From Streptomyces sp. HUAS ZL42 (lineage in GTDB: Bacteria; Actinomycetota; Actinomycetes; Streptomycetales; Streptomycetaceae): 64,000 nucleotides of DNA. The notes beneath the pieces are model-generated. The model was not told the DNA's origin, ran no database searches, and saw nothing but the letters and a program-made list of their open reading frames with translations. Position 1 is the first letter of the stretch; the number at the start of each line of letters is the position of its first letter. Shown in pieces: positions 8,743 to 18,069 of this stretch. Both the position numbers and the translations under genes were made by a program. The stretch lies in contig NZ_CP160403.1 in NCBI RefSeq assembly GCF_040782645.1, positions 5,491,001 to 5,555,000 of the forward strand, written 5' to 3'.

Positions 8743-9297
8743 TCAGACCTGGCCGAGGTCGATCTGCACCGGGAAGGGGGCCGCCGCCTTGAGCACGCCG
8801 GTGAACACGTCTCCGTCCCGGTAGGTCCTCGTCGCGGGGTCGAGAACGTAGGTGTACACGAGAGGAACGCCTGTCGCGGCCTGCTCGATCCGCCAGTAGA
8901 AGCCGATGCCTGCCTTGGCGTACTGGTCGACCTTCACGATCCGGTCGGTGGTCTCCGAGCCCGGCGACACCACCTCCGCGACCAGCAGCACGTGCTCAGG
9001 GCGGGTGGGGGTCATGTCGATCGTGTCCGCGCGGTACACGACGACGTCCGGGCGGCGATTGGTGAGCGGGACGTCCTGAAGCCGGACGTCGAAGCCCGTG
9101 CCGGCGTTCCACTCCGGACCCGCGGCGGCATCCAGGGCGTTCGCCAGAATCCGGGCCAGTCGGTTGTGCCGCTTGGACGCGCTCGGACCGACGACGACCA
9201 TCCCGTCCACGATCTCGATACCGGCGCACTGCTCCTCGGACCAGGACTCGTACTCGTCCGCCGTGATCTGCTCATGCATCCATGCCGGGGCCACCAT
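8743..9297 (-). CDS. Uma2 family (DUF820) putative restriction-fold endonuclease
   Basis: About 184 residues with the Uma2 pattern of a PD-(D/E)xK fold: EIVDGMVVV...PSASKRHNRLA, RRPDVVVYRAD, then the core LLVAEVVSPGSETTDRIVKVDQYAKAGIGFYWRI (written here in parts: VAEVVSPGSETTD, KVDQYAKAG, YWRIE). Streptomyces carry dozens of such genes with unknown targets. The start is unclear. A strong GGGAGG lies six bases before an in-frame ATC triplet at 9307-9309, where relatives as I remember them begin with ATG. The next in-frame ATG is 9297, and a GTG at 9327 lacks a Shine-Dalgarno sequence. I use 9297. It stands alone, with no operon partner. Confidence 0.8.
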   Translation of the reverse strand: MVAPAWMHEQITADEYESWSEEQCAGIEIVDGMVVVGPSASKRHNRLARILANALDAAAGPEWNAGTGFDVRLQDVPLTNRRPDVVVYRADTIDMTPTRPEHVLLVAEVVSPGSETTDRIVKVDQYAKAGIGFYWRIEQAATGVPLVYTYVLDPATRTYRDGDVFTGVLKAAAPFPVQIDLGQV

Positions 9298-9327
9298 CTC
9301 GGCCGTGATGAAGCACCTCCCGGACAC

Positions 9328-9663
9328 TGTGCTGCGGGCCCGATCCCGCTGGATTCAGCGTACTGTCCGCCATCCGTCCGGCACGCTGATCTCGCTCACG
9401 CCCCCTCCCCGTCGGGCGGCATCCGACCAGGGAGCCCACGGCAAGTGAGGAACCAGCACGATGAACCATCGCGGAACCCTGGGCCCCAGGAGCCGCCGAA
9501 CGCCGAACGGCGATCGGATTCGACGGCTCTGGCGTGAACGGATCGGGCACACGGTCCGTATGCGTAGGCGACCGGGCGCGTATCCGGACGAATTACTCGA
9601 TCTTCATGGGGTTAGTGCACATGGGCCGCGAGTGCAGCGGCCACGGGGGGATGTGAGGAAAGC
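9328..9663. other. 336-bp intergenic region between divergent genes
   Basis: Divergent promoter region for the Uma2 gene and the second ferric-reductase-like gene. Short frames on both strands show no domains and no coding-like codon pattern. I see no clear operator or RNA. Confidence 0.5.
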
Positions 9664-11004
9664 ATGGCGATGGCGAGTGGCACGGTGCGCAGAGGCACCG
9701 TGCTTCCGGTGGACGCGGCGCGCTGGGCGATGTGGACTTTCGTCGTCGTCAACGCGGTGACCGCCGAGGCGCTGTTCCTCAGCGCCGGTTCAGGCAAGAA
9801 CGGGGTTCTCACGGTCGCCAAGTTCTTCGGACTGCACGCAGCGCTGCTGATGCTGTTCCAACTGCTGCTGGTGGCCCGGCTGCCCTGGCTGGACCGCCGC
9901 ATAGGAATGGACCGGCTCACGGTGTGGCACCGCTGGGTCGGCTTCTTGCTGCTGTGGACCGTCCTCACCCACGCCACGCTGGTGGTGCTCGGCTATGCGA
10001 ACCTCGACGACGCGTCGATGGGGAAGACGTTCGTCGCACTGAGTGGGGTGCCGGCCTCCCTGCTGGGCATGCTCGCCGCGGCCGTCATCGTCGTGATCGC
10101 CGTGATCTCCACCCGGCCCCTGCGGCGGCGACTGCGATACGAGGTCTGGCACGGTCTGCACCTGCTGCTCTACGTGGCCCTGGGCCTGTCGTTCGTCCAC
10201 CAGTTGCAGGAGACGACGACGTTCACGTCCTCCGCGTTCGCCACGGCCTACTGGTGGATTCTGTGGCTGTTCGCCTTCGGCGCCCTGCTGACCGGCCGTG
10301 TCGCCATGCCGCTGTGGCGCAACGCCTACCACCGGTTCCGCGTCGCGGCCGTGGTACCGGAGTCGGACAACGTGGCCTCCGTGTACGTCACCGGCCGACA
10401 CCTCGACAAACTCCCGGCCAGGGCGGGGCAGTTCTGCATCTGGCGGTTCCCCGGGCACAACCACTGGTGGCTGGCCAACCCGTTCTCCCTGTCGGCGGCG
10501 CCGGGCGGACAGGGACTGCGCCTCACGGCGAAGGCGGTGGGCAGCACCAGTGCCGGCCTGCGGAACGTCCCGGTCGGCAGCCGCGCATTCGTCGAGGGAC
10601 CGTACGGCGCGTTCACCTCGATGCACCGGACCCGGCCCGGCACCCTGCTGATCGCCGGGGGCGTGGGGATCACGCCCGTGCGGGCCATGCTGGAGGAGGA
10701 GGCGACCGGCGACGTCGTCGTGCTGTACCGCGTGCGCAGCGAGGCCGACGCCGTGCTGCTGAACGAGGTGCGCCACCTGGTCGCGCTACGGGGCGGACGG
10801 CTGCACCTGCTCACCGGCAGAACCGGCGAGGGCGGCACCCCGCCGTTCGGCCCGGACAACCTGCACCGGCTGGTCCCCGACATCACCGAACGCGACGTCT
10901 ACGTCTGCGGCCCGCCCGCCATGACCGGGGCCGTGCTCTCCGGCCTGCGAGCCCTGCGGGTCCCTGCACGACAGGTGCACACCGAGAAGTTCGGTCTTGC
11001 CTGA
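9664..11004 (+). CDS. Second ferric-reductase-like transmembrane flavocytochrome
   Basis: A 446-residue paralogue of the protein at 3486-4859, with the same layout: a membrane heme domain with paired His (VWHRWVGF...LTHATLVV; VWHGLHLL...FVHQLQE) and a C-terminal FAD/NAD(P)H reductase module (ANPFSLSAAPG, LLIAGGVGITPVRAM, DVYVCGPPAM). The start ATG 9664 follows GAGGAAAG at good spacing. Unlike its paralogue, it has no FMN-carrier gene beside it. What follows is a broken gene. It lies inside the candidate island and may use the core-genome FMN protein or another acceptor. Confidence 0.88.
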   Translation: MAMASGTVRRGTVLPVDAARWAMWTFVVVNAVTAEALFLSAGSGKNGVLTVAKFFGLHAALLMLFQLLLVARLPWLDRRIGMDRLTVWHRWVGFLLLWTVLTHATLVVLGYANLDDASMGKTFVALSGVPASLLGMLAAAVIVVIAVISTRPLRRRLRYEVWHGLHLLLYVALGLSFVHQLQETTTFTSSAFATAYWWILWLFAFGALLTGRVAMPLWRNAYHRFRVAAVVPESDNVASVYVTGRHLDKLPARAGQFCIWRFPGHNHWWLANPFSLSAAPGGQGLRLTAKAVGSTSAGLRNVPVGSRAFVEGPYGAFTSMHRTRPGTLLIAGGVGITPVRAMLEEEATGDVVVLYRVRSEADAVLLNEVRHLVALRGGRLHLLTGRTGEGGTPPFGPDNLHRLVPDITERDVYVCGPPAMTGAVLSGLRALRVPARQVHTEKFGLA

Positions 11005-11187
11005 ACCACGCCGCCCGCCGCTCCCTCGACGCCTCACAGCACCCTCTCGACCGTCAGTTGGGCGGACCGCCGCCCTGGCGCGAGAGCGAGCCCTACGCGC
11101 CCGCGCCGGCACCGCGCTCCGGGCGACTGACGAGCTGTCCGGGAGCCGGCGATCGAACGACGACATGCCGTGCGACGCCCGGCTGGT

Positions 11188-11670
11188 GCTTTCCCGTTTG
11201 CCACATGACGGGGCCCCTCGTGCTCACCCGCGCCCAGATCAACGGTGATCTGGACCTGCGTGACACGGCGATCACATCGCGCGGCGACAGGCGATATCCG
11301 CCGTCCACGCCTCCGTGGGCGGCGATGTGCTGTGCACCGACCTGGCTGTCGGGGGGTGCTTCCGGCTGTCCGGTGCGTCCGTCGACGGCGAGTTCGACCT
11401 GGAAGGCGGATCATCCTCTCCGGTGCCACGGTCGGGGCAGCCATCGGCTTCTGCGGCGCCCGACTGAGTAACCCCGGCGACATTGCCCTGGAAGCGATCG
11501 ATGTCAAGGTCAGCCGTAACTTCGACCTCGGCCGTGGTCTCACCGTCGACGGCGGCATCCAACTCGACGGCACGCGCATCGGTACGGAACTCAGCTTCCG
11601 TGACGCCAGGCTGACCCATGCCTACGGCACCGCCCTGTGCCTGCGGGCGATCCAGACCGGGGGTTGGTGA
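11188..11670 (+). pseudogene. Broken repeat-protein gene (pentapeptide-like, membrane-associated oxidoreductase type)
   Basis: Three frames are needed to read one protein: TGPLVLTRAQINGDLDLRDTAI from about 11203, then a shift near 11290 into AVHASVGGDVLCTDLAVGG and LSGASVDGEFDLEG, then a shift near 11405 into IILSGATVGAAIGFCGARLS, IALEAIDVKVSRNFDLG and TVDGGIQLDGTRIGTELSF, ending at TGA 11668-11670. The repeating GDLDL/GAxIG pattern is that of large Streptomyces proteins built from pentapeptide-like beta repeats and often named membrane-associated oxidoreductase. The N-terminus is missing upstream and the frame stops early. Two frameshifts plus truncation make it a pseudogene, not a sequencing slip at one site. 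Confidence 0.7.
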
Positions 11671-11705
11671 TCTTCACCGTTTCTTTCCATTTACAATCAC
11701 GCAGC

Positions 11706-11735
11706 CATGGCGTATCAGGCGTCATGGCGTGATCA
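11706..11735. promoter_or_regulatory. Direct repeat just upstream of the Rhs gene start
   Basis: CATGGCGTATCA (11706-11717) is repeated as CATGGCGTGATCA (11723-11735), 17 bases apart, in an unusually AT-rich stretch that also holds TACAAT at 11691-11696. It sits 9 to 38 bases before the GTG start, so it could be an operator or a duplicated leader. No regulator is known to me for this motif. Confidence 0.35.
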
Positions 11736-11743
11736 CAGGAGTC

Positions 11744-14700
11744 GTGTTGAGATTCAGACAACGGGGAAGGGCGCGAGTCGCGGGCATATCGCCAAGACGC
11801 ACCGCGCTCGCCGTCGCCGCCGTACTGGTCGCCGAGGCGGCGTTGGTGTCGCTGGGGAGCGGGCAGGCCTTCGCCGCCGCGGACTCCGCCACCACGCGGG
11901 CGACGGCCGCGGGCAAGTCCGCCAAGTCGGCGGCGTCTTCGGCCGATTCGACGGCCGCCGCGTTGCTGATGGCCCGGTTGCAGGGCCGCAGGATCGAGGT
12001 GTTGGCGAAACGTTCCGCCAGCTCGACGACGTACGCGCTGCCCAACGGACAGTTGCAGACTTCCACGTACGCGGCGCCGATCCGGCAGAAGGTCGACGGC
12101 GTCTGGCGCAACATCGACACCGCTCTGGCCGACGAGGGCAGTGCGCTGGAGCCGGAGGTGGCCGCCGCCGACATCGCGGTCTCCGACGGCGGGGACACCG
12201 CGCTCGCCTCGGTCACCAAGGGCGCGAAGTCGTTCGGGATGGGCTGGGAGTCGAAGCTTCCGACGCCTTCGGTGAAGGACGACACCGCCTCCTACGATCT
12301 CGGTGACGGCGAGACCCTGACGGTCACCGCGCTGTCGCAGGGGTTCAGCCAGAACGTTGTCCTGGACAAGGCGCCCGAGGGTCCGCTGGAGTACCGGATA
12401 CCCATGCGGCTCAAGGGACTTGAGCTGTCGGTAGCCGAATCCGGTCACCTGCTGCTGAAGGACGGCGCAGGGAAGCTGGTCGCCGAGGCGCCCGCGCCGA
12501 TGATGTGGGACTCCTCCAAGGACCGTAAGTCCGGCGAGTCGAAGCACCAGGCCCCCGTCGCCACGAAGGTGGAGACGGCCGAGGACGGGTCGCAGACCCT
12601 GGTCCTCACCCCGGACGCGGGCTACTTCACCGACGACAAGCTGACCTACCCGGTCACCGTCGACCCCACCAGCACGCTCGCCGCCTCCGCGGACACCTGG
12701 GTCGCCACCAACTACCCCGACTCCCAGGTCTCCTCGCAGGAGCTGAAGTCGGGTACGTACGACGCGGGGACCACCAAGGCCCGCGCCTACCTGAAGTTCG
12801 ACGTGTCGGCGTTCACGGGCAAGCACATCACCGACACCAACCTCGCCCTGTACTCGTACTACTCCTCGACCTGTGCCACCACCGGCGCGGGCACGCAGGT
12901 GCGGCGAATCACCGGGGCCTGGACCACCTCGGACATCACCTGGGGCGATCAGCCCGCCACCACCACGACCGGCGCGGTCACCAGCACGGCGGCCAAGGGC
13001 TACAACGACTCCTGCCCGGCCGGCACCGTCAACTTCGACATCGACGCCATCGTGCAGGCCTGGGCCGACGGCTCCACCAACTACGGTGTCCGTATCGCGG
13101 GTGCCTCGGAGACCGACTCCACCACCTGGCGCCGCTACCGCTCCGCCAACTACGTCTCCGGCGACGGCTCCACCGAGCCGCACCTGACCGTGACGTACAA
13201 CTCCTACCCGGCGGTGCCCAGTTCGACGGCGATCGCGCCCTCGCAGGTCAACGCCTACAACGGCAAGCGCTACGTCACCTCGCTCACCCCGACCCTGTCG
13301 TCGAAGGTGACCGACCCGGACGGGGCCAACGTCCAGGCGCAGTACGAGATCACCGCCGACCCGGCGTACGCGGACACCACGTACTCCCTCACGGCGTACG
13401 GCAAGACCGTGGCCTCCGGCTCCACCTCGACCCTGGCCATCCCCTCCGCCTCCGCCTTCCCCTCCGGCAGCCATCTTCGCTACCGGGCGCGGGCGTACGA
13501 CGGTACGGACTTCGGGTCGTGGTCGGGCTACACGACGTTCGTGCTGAACACGGCCAAGCCGGTCGCACCGACCGTCACCTGTGACACGTACACCCAGAAC
13601 GGCTGGACCGCCAAGGCCTCCGCCGCCGTGAACTGCACCCTCGACACCTCCTCCACGGACGGTGCCGGCTACCAGTGGGGCCTGGACGACGCGTCCCTGC
13701 CGAACACGAAGCTGGACACCACCAACGGCACCGGCGGCGACGCGCAGACCATCAGCATCAACCCGGCGGGCGGCTGGCACACGCTGTACGCGCGCACCAT
13801 CGACTCCGGCGGCAACCTCTCCACCGCCAGCACCGCCTACAGCTTCGGCGTCGGCGCCGACGGCGCGGCGATCCTCTCCCCGCAGGACGGCGACACCACC
13901 GCCCGCCGGCTCACCCTGGCGGCCAAGGGCCTCACCACCTACACCGGCGTGACCTGGCAGTACCGGCGTGGCGAGACCGACGTCTGGCACACCATGCCCG
14001 TCGGTGACGTGACCGCCTCCGGCTCCGCCGTCTCCGCCTGGCCCGTCGCCGTCAGCGGCGGCACCGCGACCAAGCTGGTGTGGAACACCGTCTCCACCCT
14101 CGCCGAGGACGGCGTGATCGAGCTGCGGGCCGCGTTCACCGACGGCACCACCACCGGCTACTCGCAGACCGCCGAGGTCACCCTCGACCGGGACGCGGGC
14201 ACCGCCCTCACCAATCAGATCGGCCCGGGCCAGGTCAACGAACTCACCGGTGACTTCACCCTGTCGGCCACCGACGCCTCCGCGTTCGCCGCGAGCGTGG
14301 ACCGTACGTTCTCCTCGCGTACCAACAGCACCGACACCGAGGGCCAGGCGCAGATCTTCGGCCCCGGCTGGACGTCGGCCGTCTCCGCCGAGTCGAGCGA
14401 CTACACGCAGATCCGCGAGACCTCCGGCTCCTCTGTCGAGGTACTGGCCGGTGACGGCAGCGCGATCGCGTTCACCGAGACGAGCAGTGGCGGCTGGCAG
14501 CCGGAGATCGGGGCCGAGTCCCTGACGCTGACCTACTCGACCACCACGAACATGTTCACGCTGACCGACACCGACGCCAACACGGTCGTGTTCGCGAAGG
14601 CGGACCCGGCCTCGACGACGTGGACGGTGTTCTCGTCGGCCTCGGCGGTCGACGACTCGACGGTCACGGTCTTCTCGACGACGGTGGACGTGGGCGGCAA

Positions 14701-17700
14701 GAAGCTGGCCCGTCCGAGGTACGTGGTCTCGCCGACGAGCGCGGCGACTGCGACGACCTGCCAGACGACGCCGTCCACGAAGGGCTGCCGGGTACTGGAG
14801 TACGTCTACGCGCCGGCCACCACGGCTACTTCCAGCACACTGGGCGACTATCTGAACCAGGTCTCGGCCGTCAAGCTGTGGGCCACCACCCCCGGTGCCT
14901 CCGCCTCGACCTCCGAGACGCTCGCCTCGTACGCCTACAACGCCTCCGGCCAGCTGCGCCAGGTGTGGGACCCGCGCATCAGCCCCTCGCTGAAGACGGA
15001 GTACACCTACGGCACCGACGGCCGCGTAGCCACGTACACCAAGCCGGGCGAGCTGCCCTGGACCTTCACCTACGGCACGGCCGGCTCCGCCCTGACCTCG
15101 GGGGCCGGCATGCTCCTCAAGGTTTCGCGTGCCGCGCTCGCCGCGGGCTCCGCGAGCACCACGTCCGGCACGGCGGCCACCACCGTCGTCTACGACGTCC
15201 CGGTCTCCGGCACCGCCGCCCCGTACCAGATGGACACCGCGACGGTCGCCACCTGGGGACAGGACGAGGCGCCCACCGACGCCACCGCGTTCTTCCCCGC
15301 CGACAGCGTTCCGGCCTCCAGCACCGGCGGCGACGTGACAGCCGGCGCCTATGCCCGGGCCACGATCAGCTACATCAACGCGAACGGAGCGGAGACCAAC
15401 ACCGTGAGCCCGGGTGGTGCGATCACCACCACCGAGTACGACCTGCTCGGCAACGAGTCCTCCGACCTGACCGCCGGCAACCGGGAACTCGCCCTGGGCA
15501 CCTCCGCCAACGCGGCGACAGAACTGGCCGCCCTGGGCCTGACCGATCTGTCCACCGCCGAGCGCGCCCAGCTGCTGGCCACCGTGCTGGAGTACTCCGC
15601 CGACGGCACCCGTGTGACGGACGAGTACGGTCCGCTGCACCAGATCACCCTGGCCGCGGAACTCACCGGCACCACCCCCGAGTCCACCCTGGCCGCCGGC
15701 ACGGTGATCCCGGCCCGTGCCCACACCTCCTACGCCTACGACGAGGGAGCCCCGGCAAACGCGGCGGTCTCCGACCTGGTCACCTCCTCCACCACGGGCG
15801 CGGCCATAGCCGGCTACGCCACCGACGCGGAGGCCAAGACCACGACCACCACCTACGACTGGTCCACGGGCTCCGAACTGGCCACCACCGGCGGCGGCGA
15901 GTCCGCGGGCCAGGTGACCAGCTACGACAGCGCGGGCCGTGTGGCCACCACCCGCACCCCGAAATCGTCCGGCTCGGACGCGGGCACGCTGGTGTACACC
16001 TACTACGACGCGCACGCCACCGGCGCCTGCGCCTCGACCGAGTGGGACGGCCTGCTATGCAGGACCGCCCCGGCCGCGGCCATCTCGGGTGGCGGGACCA
16101 ACCCCGCCGAGGCCGTCACCACCGTCTACACCTACGGTCGGTGGGGCCAGGTCGTCACCAAGGCCGAGACCGCCAACGGCGTGACCCGTACGACCACCAC
16201 CGCGCCCGACGCGGCGGGCCGTCCGACCGGCACGACCGTCACCGGCGGCACCGGAACAGGCACTCCGGCCACCACCATCACCTACGACGGGGCCACCGGC
16301 CAGGTCGCCAGCACCACCGCCAACGGCAAGACGTCCACCTCGACGTACGACGCCCTGGGCCGGACACTCACCTACAGCGACGGGTCGGGCAGCACCAGCT
16401 CCTTCACCTACGACATCCTCGACCGCCCGGTGACGGCGTCCGACTCGGTGCCGTCCACCACCACCTACACCTACGACGCCACCACCGGCCAGGCCCGGTC
16501 CATCACCGACTCGGTCGCCGGGACGTTCACGGCCGGTGCCCACGACGCCGACGGCGCTCTCACCGGTGAGACCCTCCCCGGTGGCTACACCCTGGCCACG
16601 ACCTACGACACGACGGGCAACCAGACGTCGGTGACCTACGCGGACTCCTCAGGCACCACCGTGCTCTCCGACTCCGCGACCTACACCATCCACGGCAAGC
16701 AGACCGGTCACACCCAGACCGACGGCGGAACCCTGTCCACCGCCTACGGCTACGACGCCTCCGGGCGCCTGGCCCTGGCCACCGACGACGACGGCACGAC
16801 GACGACCTCGCGCGCCTACGCCTTCGACACGGATGACAACCGCACCTCGCTGACCACCACGGTCACGGCCGCGGGCTCCACCCCCACCACCTCCAGCACG
16901 GCGTACGCGCACGACACCGCGGGTCGCCTCATCGCCGGGGGCTACACCTACGACGCCTTCGGGCGCACCACCCAGGTGGCGGGCAAGACCCTGGCCTACT
17001 ACACCAACGACCTGGTGGCCAGTGAGACCGTGGGCTCCACCCGTACCACCTGGGGCCTGGACGGTTCCGGCCGCCTGGCGTCCTCGGCCACCGCGACCAC
17101 CGGCGACAGCGGCGCTACCTGGTCGACCACAAGCACCACGGTGAACCACTACAACTGTGGCTGCGACACTCCGTCCTGGACGGTCACCACCGCGGGTTCC
17201 GCCTCCACTGTCAGCCGGAACGTCCCCGACCTCTCCGGCGGCCTGGCCGCCACCACCGGTGCCACCGGCGGCGCGGTCCTCCAACTGGCCAACCTGCACG
17301 GTGACATCTCCGTCCGGCTGGACCTGGCGACGTCCGCCGCCACGGTCCAGCGCTACGACGAGTACGGCAACCCGCTGGACGCCACGGCCGCCGCGGCGAA
17401 GTACGGGTCCCTGGGCGCCTACCAGAAAGCCACCGACGGCCTGGCCGGATACACCCTCATGGGCGTCCGCGTCTATGATCCGACCACCGGCCGCTTCCTC
17501 CAGAGCGACCCGGTCTACGGCGGCAACACCAGCGCCTACATCTACCCCGCCGACCCGATCGGTCAGTCGGACACCAGCGGTGAGCTGAACTACCGGTATC
17601 AGACGAAGAAGACGAAGAACTACACCATCGGCATCAGAAGGAACTGCACCGGGCACTCCAAGTGCAGCCTGAGCTGGTACGTGAAGCTGAAGAGCATCTG

Positions 17701-17989
17701 GAAGAAATACGGCGCTCTGAAGTTCGTGTACACCATCGTTCTTCCGCTGTACTACGCCGCGAGGAACCAGAGCTACGGCCACCTGGAGGCGGGCGACTAC
17801 CTCTTCCACGGCGCCTGGGGTGTCCCGAACGGGCGAGGAAGACCTGAGTCGGACCGGGGGAAGTACCGGGCCATGGGCATGACCTTCTGGTTCGACTGGA
17901 CGGACAACGTCGAGTTCAGCGGTAAGTTCACCGTCATGAACATCTGCGTCAGGAACCCCACCCTGAACGTCTACGCCCTCTTCACCTGA
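11744..17989 (+). CDS. Secreted Rhs-repeat polymorphic-toxin-like protein with unrecognised C-terminal domain
   Basis: About 2081 residues. A basic start and hydrophobic segment ending in QAFAAA form a Sec signal peptide. A DNRLRE/carbohydrate-binding-like domain lies at about residues 300-480, followed by Ig-like and linker regions. Rhs YD-repeats run from about 825 to 1945 (YTYGTDGRVATY, YDALGRTLTYSD, YDAFGRTTQVAG). The conserved Rhs core ends with YDPTTGRFLQSDP and DPIGQSDTSGE. The last 136 residues (from about 17582) differ in composition: Lys-, Tyr- and Trp-rich, with a CTGHSKC motif, a hydrophobic stretch FVYTIVLPLYYAA and GAWGVPNGRGRPE. That is the variable effector position in Rhs toxins, but I recognise no known toxin family. 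The start is GTG 11744 or TTG 11747 after AGGAG. A candidate immunity gene follows. Confidence 0.88.
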   Translation: MLRFRQRGRARVAGISPRRTALAVAAVLVAEAALVSLGSGQAFAAADSATTRATAAGKSAKSAASSADSTAAALLMARLQGRRIEVLAKRSASSTTYALPNGQLQTSTYAAPIRQKVDGVWRNIDTALADEGSALEPEVAAADIAVSDGGDTALASVTKGAKSFGMGWESKLPTPSVKDDTASYDLGDGETLTVTALSQGFSQNVVLDKAPEGPLEYRIPMRLKGLELSVAESGHLLLKDGAGKLVAEAPAPMMWDSSKDRKSGESKHQAPVATKVETAEDGSQTLVLTPDAGYFTDDKLTYPVTVDPTSTLAASADTWVATNYPDSQVSSQELKSGTYDAGTTKARAYLKFDVSAFTGKHITDTNLALYSYYSSTCATTGAGTQVRRITGAWTTSDITWGDQPATTTTGAVTSTAAKGYNDSCPAGTVNFDIDAIVQAWADGSTNYGVRIAGASETDSTTWRRYRSANYVSGDGSTEPHLTVTYNSYPAVPSSTAIAPSQVNAYNGKRYVTSLTPTLSSKVTDPDGANVQAQYEITADPAYADTTYSLTAYGKTVASGSTSTLAIPSASAFPSGSHLRYRARAYDGTDFGSWSGYTTFVLNTAKPVAPTVTCDTYTQNGWTAKASAAVNCTLDTSSTDGAGYQWGLDDASLPNTKLDTTNGTGGDAQTISINPAGGWHTLYARTIDSGGNLSTASTAYSFGVGADGAAILSPQDGDTTARRLTLAAKGLTTYTGVTWQYRRGETDVWHTMPVGDVTASGSAVSAWPVAVSGGTATKLVWNTVSTLAEDGVIELRAAFTDGTTTGYSQTAEVTLDRDAGTALTNQIGPGQVNELTGDFTLSATDASAFAASVDRTFSSRTNSTDTEGQAQIFGPGWTSAVSAESSDYTQIRETSGSSVEVLAGDGSAIAFTETSSGGWQPEIGAESLTLTYSTTTNMFTLTDTDANTVVFAKADPASTTWTVFSSASAVDDSTVTVFSTTVDVGGKKLARPRYVVSPTSAATATTCQTTPSTKGCRVLEYVYAPATTATSSTLGDYLNQVSAVKLWATTPGASASTSETLASYAYNASGQLRQVWDPRISPSLKTEYTYGTDGRVATYTKPGELPWTFTYGTAGSALTSGAGMLLKVSRAALAAGSASTTSGTAATTVVYDVPVSGTAAPYQMDTATVATWGQDEAPTDATAFFPADSVPASSTGGDVTAGAYARATISYINANGAETNTVSPGGAITTTEYDLLGNESSDLTAGNRELALGTSANAATELAALGLTDLSTAERAQLLATVLEYSADGTRVTDEYGPLHQITLAAELTGTTPESTLAAGTVIPARAHTSYAYDEGAPANAAVSDLVTSSTTGAAIAGYATDAEAKTTTTTYDWSTGSELATTGGGESAGQVTSYDSAGRVATTRTPKSSGSDAGTLVYTYYDAHATGACASTEWDGLLCRTAPAAAISGGGTNPAEAVTTVYTYGRWGQVVTKAETANGVTRTTTTAPDAAGRPTGTTVTGGTGTGTPATTITYDGATGQVASTTANGKTSTSTYDALGRTLTYSDGSGSTSSFTYDILDRPVTASDSVPSTTTYTYDATTGQARSITDSVAGTFTAGAHDADGALTGETLPGGYTLATTYDTTGNQTSVTYADSSGTTVLSDSATYTIHGKQTGHTQTDGGTLSTAYGYDASGRLALATDDDGTTTTSRAYAFDTDDNRTSLTTTVTAAGSTPTTSSTAYAHDTAGRLIAGGYTYDAFGRTTQVAGKTLAYYTNDLVASETVGSTRTTWGLDGSGRLASSATATTGDSGATWSTTSTTVNHYNCGCDTPSWTVTTAGSASTVSRNVPDLSGGLAATTGATGGAVLQLANLHGDISVRLDLATSAATVQRYDEYGNPLDATAAAAKYGSLGAYQKATDGLAGYTLMGVRVYDPTTGRFLQSDPVYGGNTSAYIYPADPIGQSDTSGELNYRYQTKKTKNYTIGIRRNCTGHSKCSLSWYVKLKSIWKKYGALKFVYTIVLPLYYAARNQSYGHLEAGDYLFHGAWGVPNGRGRPESDRGKYRAMGMTFWFDWTDNVEFSGKFTVMNICVRNPTLNVYALFT

Positions 17990-18010
17990 GACACTTCGGG
18001 TTGATCACCG

Positions 18011-18048
18011 CCGGGGGAGAAGTGGGCAGCCACTTCTCCCCCGGTTTT
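18011..18048 (+). terminator. Strong intrinsic terminator after the Rhs gene
   Basis: CCGGGGGAGAAGTGG and its exact reverse complement form a 15-base-pair stem with a GCAG loop, followed by TTTT. It starts 21 bases after the Rhs stop and ends 22 bases before the next start codon. It should stop most transcripts between the Rhs gene and the candidate immunity gene. Confidence 0.85.
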
Positions 18049-18069
18049 CATTGCCATCGGAAGGCAGCG

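Noticed and set aside
11591..16015. A 1474-residue open frame on the strand opposite the Rhs gene
   Set aside because: It is the complement of a GC-rich repeat gene, so stops are rare by composition. It is Gly/Arg/Val-rich with no domain or start signal, and the Rhs frame has clear motifs.
18001..18069. A longer start (TTG 18001) for the candidate immunity gene
   Set aside because: It would translate through a 15-bp terminator hairpin. GGAAGG fixes the start at 18070 or 18073.
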